Shown here in pieces: positions 57,901 through 64,000 of a stretch of 64,000 bases of DNA. The notes beneath the pieces were generated by a model, which worked only from the letters and a program-made list of their open reading frames with translations, did not search any database and was not told where the DNA came from. The DNA comes from Paraspadella gotoi (lineage: Eukaryota > Chaetognatha): NCBI GenBank assembly GCA_051294375.1, contig CM119268.1:5254496-5318495 (forward strand), read 5' to 3'. A program made the position numbers and the translations under genes. Position 1 is the first letter of the stretch, and each line of letters opens with the position of its first letter.

Positions 57901-58206
57901 CCGAGGATTCAACAGAAGACGCGAATGTTACCATGCAATAGATGTAAATGACTTTAATTATCACTTTTCCGTCAATGTGACTGTCCATTGTGATCAGCTG
58001 ACCTGACTCACCAATTTTTCTTACCCACTATCACTTTCCATTTGTCCACCATTTTGTTATCAAAAAATCGAAAAGAGTCTTGAAATCTATTCGTTGCTAA
58101 ATGATAAAGCAAACCGGTCGTTGTATTGCGAACGATTGCTGCCTTTGCTTCCATTGCAGATGGTCGTTGTAGACTTGTAGTTGTGATACATTTTGGAAGA
58201 TCTTGA

Positions 58207-58230
58207 TGACGTCAATGAGGTCACGTCATC
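58207..58230 (+). promoter_or_regulatory. CRE palindrome with adjacent half-site
   Basis: TGACGTCA at 58207-58214 is followed by ATGAGGTCACGTCATC, which contains another CGTCA half-site. CREB/ATF-type motif pair; no gene is seen next to it. Confidence 0.3.
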
Positions 58231-58410
58231 CCAATATTTGTTTTCAGTTTTTATTCTCGATTTGACGCCATTATCTTTTCGGACATTTAATTATTAATCT
58301 CAACCTTTCGTTAACACTCTCTCTCTCNNNNNNNNNNNNNNNNNNNNNNNNNCTCTTGCTCTCCTCTCTATCTCTTCCGGTGTGCCTCGTCTCTCTCTCT
58401 CTCTCATCCT

Positions 58411-58450
<40 letters not shown>

Positions 58451-58605
58451 CTAAAACACCCCCCAATTCTTTCACCTCCCACTTCTCTTCTTCTTCCCGT
58501 TTCACTCTCAGCTTGCCTGCCCTCTGTTTGGACAATCTCACCCCGACGTCCCCCCTCCGCCAACCAACCTCCCCCCTTCTCTCTCTCTCTTCCTCTCTCT
58601 CCTCT

Positions 58606-58653
<48 letters not shown>

Positions 58654-59404
58654 TCTCACTCCCCAAAAACTTGCTCCTTTCTCCGAGGAAACTTAAAGCG
58701 ATTAACTTATGAACAAATTGTCGTTCGTCGTCGCGTCGGTGTCGTTGTCGGTTCGTTCAGATGTTCGTTTGTTTGTTCCGTGAATTTTCTGCGCCGCTAC
58801 GTCGCCCGGGTTGCCTGTTTCCTCCCCAATAGACCTAATAATCCCTTTTAACAATGATAATAAAAGCAGTAAATACGATTAGATGAGGAAGAAAGAATAA
58901 CAAGTTAATATTTAAAAGTTCAAATTTTTTAGATTGGCGTCCGTGGGAATAGAAGGATGTGATGAGGGATGGAAAGAGAATGAGAGAGGAGGAGAGAGAC
59001 TGAGAGAGAAGGAGGGAGAGACGACCTGAGGAGGAGAGAGATGAGACGAGTTCGGAGATGAGAGAGAGAGAGAGTTAAACAGGGAAGACATTTATGTATC
59101 ATTGAAAAAGATGAAAAAAAACAATAATAATGAAGCGAAAAGAGAGAGAGAGAGAAGAGAGAGACGAGGAGAGATGAGAGAGAGAGAGAGAGAGAGAAGA
59201 GATAGAGAGAGGAGATAGAGAGAGACGGAGAGAGAGAGAGAGGAGAGGAGTCGCGAGCCGAAGGTGACGATCGACGCCAAACCAGGAATGATCCGACGAT
59301 TATCCCTTCTTAAATCGTTCCCTTCCTCTCTGCTCTCTCTCCTCTCCTCTCTCCCTCTCCTCTCTTTTCTCTCTCTCTCTCTCTTCGTCTCTCTCCTCTC
59401 TCTT

Positions 59405-60642
59405 ATTTTTCTCCATAATTCATTTAGAGGGATTTTTATTAATTTGAAAAATTCGCGATTTAACAACCTCGTTAATTGTGTGACAATTTTTTAAGTTTAA
59501 AGGAAGATCGAGTCATCGATTATTGTTTAGATAAGGCGTAGCTAAATTTTCTAAATTTAACTTTAATTAAAATTCTAAAAGTGTAGGGAATCGAACAACA
59601 TTATACTTAGAATGAACATGTTTATGTAATAAAAAAATTATAATAAATTTTACAATTCACGCAGTAGGCCATATTATATAGTACTTAACTCAATAATGTT
59701 AAAATTTCCAAAATAGTTTTTTTAAGATTTTTTTTTTAGAGATTTGGATTCGTCATAAAAAGTTGATAAAAGAAAACTATAACTCTTTTTTATAAATATC
59801 CTTCATTAAGTGGTGTCCAATAAATTAGAAAAGCTATATTTTTAAGCTGAAAATAACTTTATATATTAATATAGTTTTTTTTTAATTTAACCCCACTTAA
59901 TGAAATTGAATTTTAAAAAGATATTCTATATCTTTTCTTTTATTAACTTTTGACCGAGGAATTCAAACTCTGCAATCAAAAAATTAAGGAAAAGCCGTAT
60001 TTTAAAATCGATTTTATAAGGAATAACTATATACTAAATATAGCTCTACTGCGAAATATTAAAAAACAACGATAAATTAATTTTTTTACAATTAATGTTC
60101 ATCTGATGTGTATGTTCCGTTCATAATTGACCTAGATGATTATCCATTTACGTAGACTTTTCAGCTACGCCTTTATTGTTTAATCTACACACATTCAATG
60201 ATGTAAATTAAGATTATTTAGCTCAGATAATTGGTTATTGAAGAATCCACATGAATGAACTATTTTTCATATAGATGTCGCTAGTCTCATAAGCAATCAG
60301 ACGAAATTAAAAGTATTACATATTTTATACTTTATTTTAATGTACGTAATGTGTTTTTTTTTCAGAATTATTTATCGTAATCATTGACTCGGCTATGAAG
60401 TCGACAACGGATTCAATTTCAGTTTGCCCCCGTCAATTTTTTAGAACCCATGAGTTCCATGATTGCAAAATATAACGTGAGAATAGATCTCTGGCTGTGG
60501 ATTTTAGCATTATAGTAACGGATTATGAAAAGCTTTTCCACGCTAGCCGTTAAAAAAGTCGCGCTATTTGAAAAGGAATAAAAAATAAATCCTTACTCCA
60601 AGATTTACTGAAAGCCGGCCCTGTTCTTCGTCTGGTCTGTCT

Positions 60643-60712
<70 letters not shown>

Positions 60713-60896
60713 GCTCTTCGACTTTACAGCGACATCTGCGAAATACTTTCTCGGTCAAACCGCCGAAAGAACAAAAGAAAGAAAAAGGGTGAAATCGTAA
60801 AAGGGTATTGAAATTCTCAGCTGTTCTCATCAGAGATCGGAAATTTGGGTCTCGCGGTTCAAACCGCCCACCGAAAGAGCGATTAGTCCGTTTTTA

Positions 60897-60934
<38 letters not shown>

Positions 60935-61230
60935 TCTCTCTTTCTCTCTGCTCTCTCTCTCTCTCTCTTCTTTTCACCTTTCAGTATCATATTTAAATCC
61001 CTACGCAAAATATGACATATTATTTATCATACAAATTGACTTTACCTCGTTTTCAATGAAAGAAATTAACATCAAATTTTAAAATCAATTAAAATCACGG
61101 GACTTTTTATTTTTTAAAAAAGCTTGTTCTCCTCTTTTCCCTTTATATTCTCTTTCAATATCAGATTCAAATTAACTTTCTTCCAATGTATTAATATATT
61201 AATGGATTTGTGTTTTTTGACGGGTTTCGC
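59405..61230 (+). repeat. Segment duplicated at 62918-64000, carrying an extra insertion
   Basis: From CATAATTCATTTAGAGGG through to AATGTATTAATATATTAATG this parallels 62918-64000. The part 60581-60900 is nearly identical to 63413-63740, while the left part differs by indels. This copy alone contains the 644-base insertion at 59530-60173. No gene is recognised in either copy. Confidence 0.85.
59530..60173. mobile_element. Foldback/MITE-like DNA element with TIRs and 9-bp target duplication
   Basis: AAGGCGTAGCT at 59533-59543 is repeated inverted as AGCTACGCCTT at 60163-60173. TATTGTTTA flanks both ends (59521-59529 and 60174-60182) and occurs once at the empty site in the duplicate (63022-63030). 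The interior is AT-rich with a further palindrome (CATTAAGTGG near 59802 with CCACTTAATG near 59893; AAAGTTGATAAAAGAAAA with TTTTCTTTTATTAACTTTT). It has no coding capacity, so it is non-autonomous. A duplication of 8-10 bp suggests hAT- or Mutator-like mobilisation. Confidence 0.75.
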
Positions 61231-62424
61231 TCTATTATACATTTAATATATTTTAAGATTATTCCGGGAATAATCAAGAAAAACGAAAAAAAAAAAGTCC
61301 AGGTGTCCGAAAATCCTTCCACGACGACAAGTTTGCTCTGGTTGTTGTTGATCGTGTTGTTTTGTATTATAATATGTTTTAATGTTATGAAGTGAAAAAA
61401 AAAAAACATTAATAATTCATTTGCGTCTCTTCATAAATCTTCTTCACGACTTTTTTTTATAATTTACTATGCTTTTTTTTCATTGCCTTGCCTGCTTTTT
61501 TCCCCAAACCTTCGCGACGACGACCATTGTCATGCACAATATTCCATGTCATGCATCACTATTCCATGTCTACGTCGCTAAAGGATTATCTTTCGCCAAG
61601 AAAGAAAAGAATTACTTTTATGTTTTATTTTTCTTCGTTGTTATTCTTTTCGTCATGTCATTAATTCACAAATGAAGAGTCACCGCGAAGCTTTTTTTAC
61701 AATTTTTGTCGAAGAAGCACGAATAAAAAATGAATTCGTCAACGCGTTAGGAAATACAATAGCGTGCGTGCCATGTTTACATTAAGAACCTTTTAGTCGT
61801 TAAAGGTTTACCTACGAAACTACAGTGAGAAACTGTAAGAAACGAAACGACCACCGGAACTGGTTACAGTCTAAAACCTTTTGAAGCGGGAAGATAAGAT
61901 TACTCTTTCTGCTTCTCCTCCTCCTCTTCCTCCTCCTACTCTTCCTCCTCTTTCTCTTCCTCTCCCTCCGCCCAAAATTTGGAAGAAAAGGGAGAAAAGG
62001 GAATAGACAAAATAGCAAAATTTCACTTTCGACGACTATTTAAAAATATTTTGCTTTGTTTAAAAAATAATTAAAAATTATTTTACCCTACATTACCCTA
62101 CCCACGCCGCTTTAACGACCCTAACCCATCTTTTAAACCTTAACCTAAACCCCTCGGCGAAAGTAAAATTAACCCGAATTGGCGATTTATTAATTGTATT
62201 CTTTTAAGGGTTTGGTTTTCAACTGTTTAAATTGTTATTTTAATTTTTTTTTTAGTTCTTTCTGTAATTAGTAGGACTCTTTTCTAAAAATGACAAATTT
62301 TATAATTGTAATTAATAATAATAATAATAATTAATTAATAAAATGATAACCATCATTATAATGATAATTATACATAGTAATATCGACTATGTACGCCTCT
62401 TAATTAAAGTGAGCGACCGCTGCC

Positions 62425-62610
62425 CCCCCCCCCCGCCTCGCCCCGCCGCCTCAGCCGCAGCCCTAAAATATCCGCCGCTGTTTTTTTCCGTTTATGCATT
62501 CAGTCGTCTTCCGCTTCCCGGGCGACCATCTCTTTTTCTCCGCCGCCGCCGCGCGCGCGCCGCCGCCGCCCCGCCGCCGCGCCGCCGCCGCCGCCGACCA
62601 TCGGGCTCAA
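62425..62610. promoter_or_regulatory. CpG/GC-rich island
   Basis: A CCG/GCC-dominated stretch, with a C14-like run at its left and a CGCGCGCGC core, within AT-rich flanks. It could be a promoter region, but no coding exon or TATA/CCAAT element is seen. Open frames on both strands only translate GCC repeats. Confidence 0.35.
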
Positions 62611-62917
62611 TTATTCTCACAAAGCTTCGAAATCATGAACAACCCTCTCACTCCCTCTCGCTCTCGTAACCCCTTCTCCCTCCTCTCCTCCCCTCTCCCC
62701 CTCCCTCTCGTTTTGTTAAAATGATAAATTCCCTCAATAAATAAATTAGGAGTTTAATATTCACTTTTCTATTGCGGTTGCCTTTCACCGTCGTCATCGT
62801 CGTCGTCGTCGTTCGCGTTTCCGAATGAAGGAGAAATCCGCCATCTATCCTCTCCTCGCCTCCTCCTCCTCCTCCATCCTCCCCACCGCCATGGAAGGGC
62901 ATCTCTCTCTTGTTTTT

Positions 62918-63475
62918 TCTCATAATTCATTTAAGAGGATTTTTATTAATTCGAAAAATTCGCGATTAAAACCTCGTAATTGTGTTGACAATTTTTAAGT
63001 TAAAGGAGATCGAGGCATCATTATTGTTTAATCTACACACATTCAACGATTTAAATAAATATTTAGCTCAGATAATTGTTTATTGAATGAACCAATGAAT
63101 GAACTATTTTATATAGATTGTGCTAGTCTCATAAGCAATCAACGAAATTAAAAGTTATTACATATCTTTTAATACTTTATTTTTATTTATTACGTTAATG
63201 TGTTTTTTTTTTTCAATTTTATTTATCGTAATCATTGACTCGTAAAGCGACACACGGATTCAATTCAGTTTGCCCCCCGTCAATTTTTTAAACCATGAGT
63301 CCATGATGCAAAATAAACGGAGAATAATCTCTGCTGTGGATTTTTTAGATTATAGTAACTGGATTATGAAAGCTTTTCCACGCAGCCTTAAAAAAGTCCG
63401 CATGAAAAGGATAAAAAATAAATCCTTACTCCAAGATTTACTGAAAGCCGGCCCTGTTCTTCGTCTGGTCTGTCT

Positions 63476-63545
<70 letters not shown>

Positions 63546-63729
63546 GCTCTTCGACTTTACAGCGACATCTGCGAAATACTTTCTCGGTCAAACCGCCGAA
63601 AGAACAAAAGAAAGAAAAAGGGTGAAATCGTAAAAGGGTATTGAAATTCTCAGCTGTTCTCATCAGAGATCGGAAATTTGGGTCTCGCGGTTCAAACCGC
63701 CCACCGAAAGAGCGATTAGTCCGTTTTTA

Positions 63730-63767
<38 letters not shown>

Positions 63768-64000
63768 ACCTTTCAGTATCATATTTAAACCTACGCAAAT
63801 ATGACGTATTATTTATCATACAAATTGACTTTACCTCGTTTTCATATGAAAGAAAAACATCAAATTAACAATTAAAATCACGGGACTTTTTTTATTTTTT
63901 AAAAAACTTTTTCTCCTCTTTTCCTTATATTACTCTTCAAATCAGAATTCAAATTAACTTTCTTCCAATGTATTAATATATTAATGACTTGTGTTTGACG
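62918..64000 (+). repeat. Second copy of 59405-61230 without the inserted element
   Basis: Continuous through TTATTGTTTAATCTACAC at 63021-63038, where the other copy is interrupted by the 644-base element. It runs to the window end. Confidence 0.85.

Overview
This is metazoan nuclear DNA, almost certainly from an invertebrate. Genes are split by large introns, splice sites are canonical, and most of the window is intronic or intergenic. It is packed with simple repeats: (GA/CT)n, GAC/GTC triplets, CAA, GATA and several minisatellites. Two genes are supported. The first is an orthodenticle/Otx homeobox gene on the + strand. The second is a split coiled-coil gene on the - strand whose exons I match, from memory of the family, to CCDC113 (CFAP263), a motile-cilium protein. 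I could not place the phylum. A ciliary gene argues for a lineage that keeps motile cilia or flagella.

Otx: exon A is 16117-16868, the homeobox exon about 41399-41550 (its first three bases lie in an assembly gap), and the terminal exon 44515-45735. Phases agree (1, then 0). The second junction splits the homeodomain between residues 46 and 47, the usual place in paired-class genes. From the Kozak ATG at 16742 the protein is 499 residues; the same frame stays open for 208 more codons upstream. The first intron is 24.5 kb as assembled.

CCDC113-like gene: candidate exons run from about 55.3 kb down to 49.6 kb on the - strand, convergent with Otx. The best are 51941-52069, 51442-51552, 50689-50906, 50293-50384 and 49597-49706. 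Two of these contain an apparent one-base frameshift.

Assembly: much of the Otx intron consists of paired copies of the same sequence. One copy is usually clean and the other carries scattered insertions and deletions, as expected from uncorrected long reads or unmerged haplotypes. Pairs: 9.65-13.9 with 14.3-17.4 kb; 26.3-27.1 with 27.7-28.5; 30.4-31.5 with 33.1-34.1 (both inverted relative to 24.0-25.2); 31.7-32.9 with 38.4-39.6; 39.6-40.6 with 40.6-41.7; 59.4-61.2 with 62.9-64.0. Two of the copies create false, broken Otx exons. N gaps: 921-1375, 1851-2098, 14266-14290, 14626-14754, 17524-17663, 17875-18039, 18295-18513, 18971-19097, 19538-19752, 19841-20032, 20144-20201, 20453-20466, 21223-21487, 22939-23128, 23649-23746, 26343-26367, 32889-32913, 41217-41401, 58328-58352.

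Mobile elements: a decayed LTR retrotransposon with BEL/Pao-like Gag remains (35466-37354) inserted in a GA microsatellite; a foldback/MITE-like insertion (59530-60173) with a 9-bp target duplication, whose empty site is seen in the duplicate copy; and a short interspersed family with at least six copies. No RNA gene, CRISPR array or new biological system was found.
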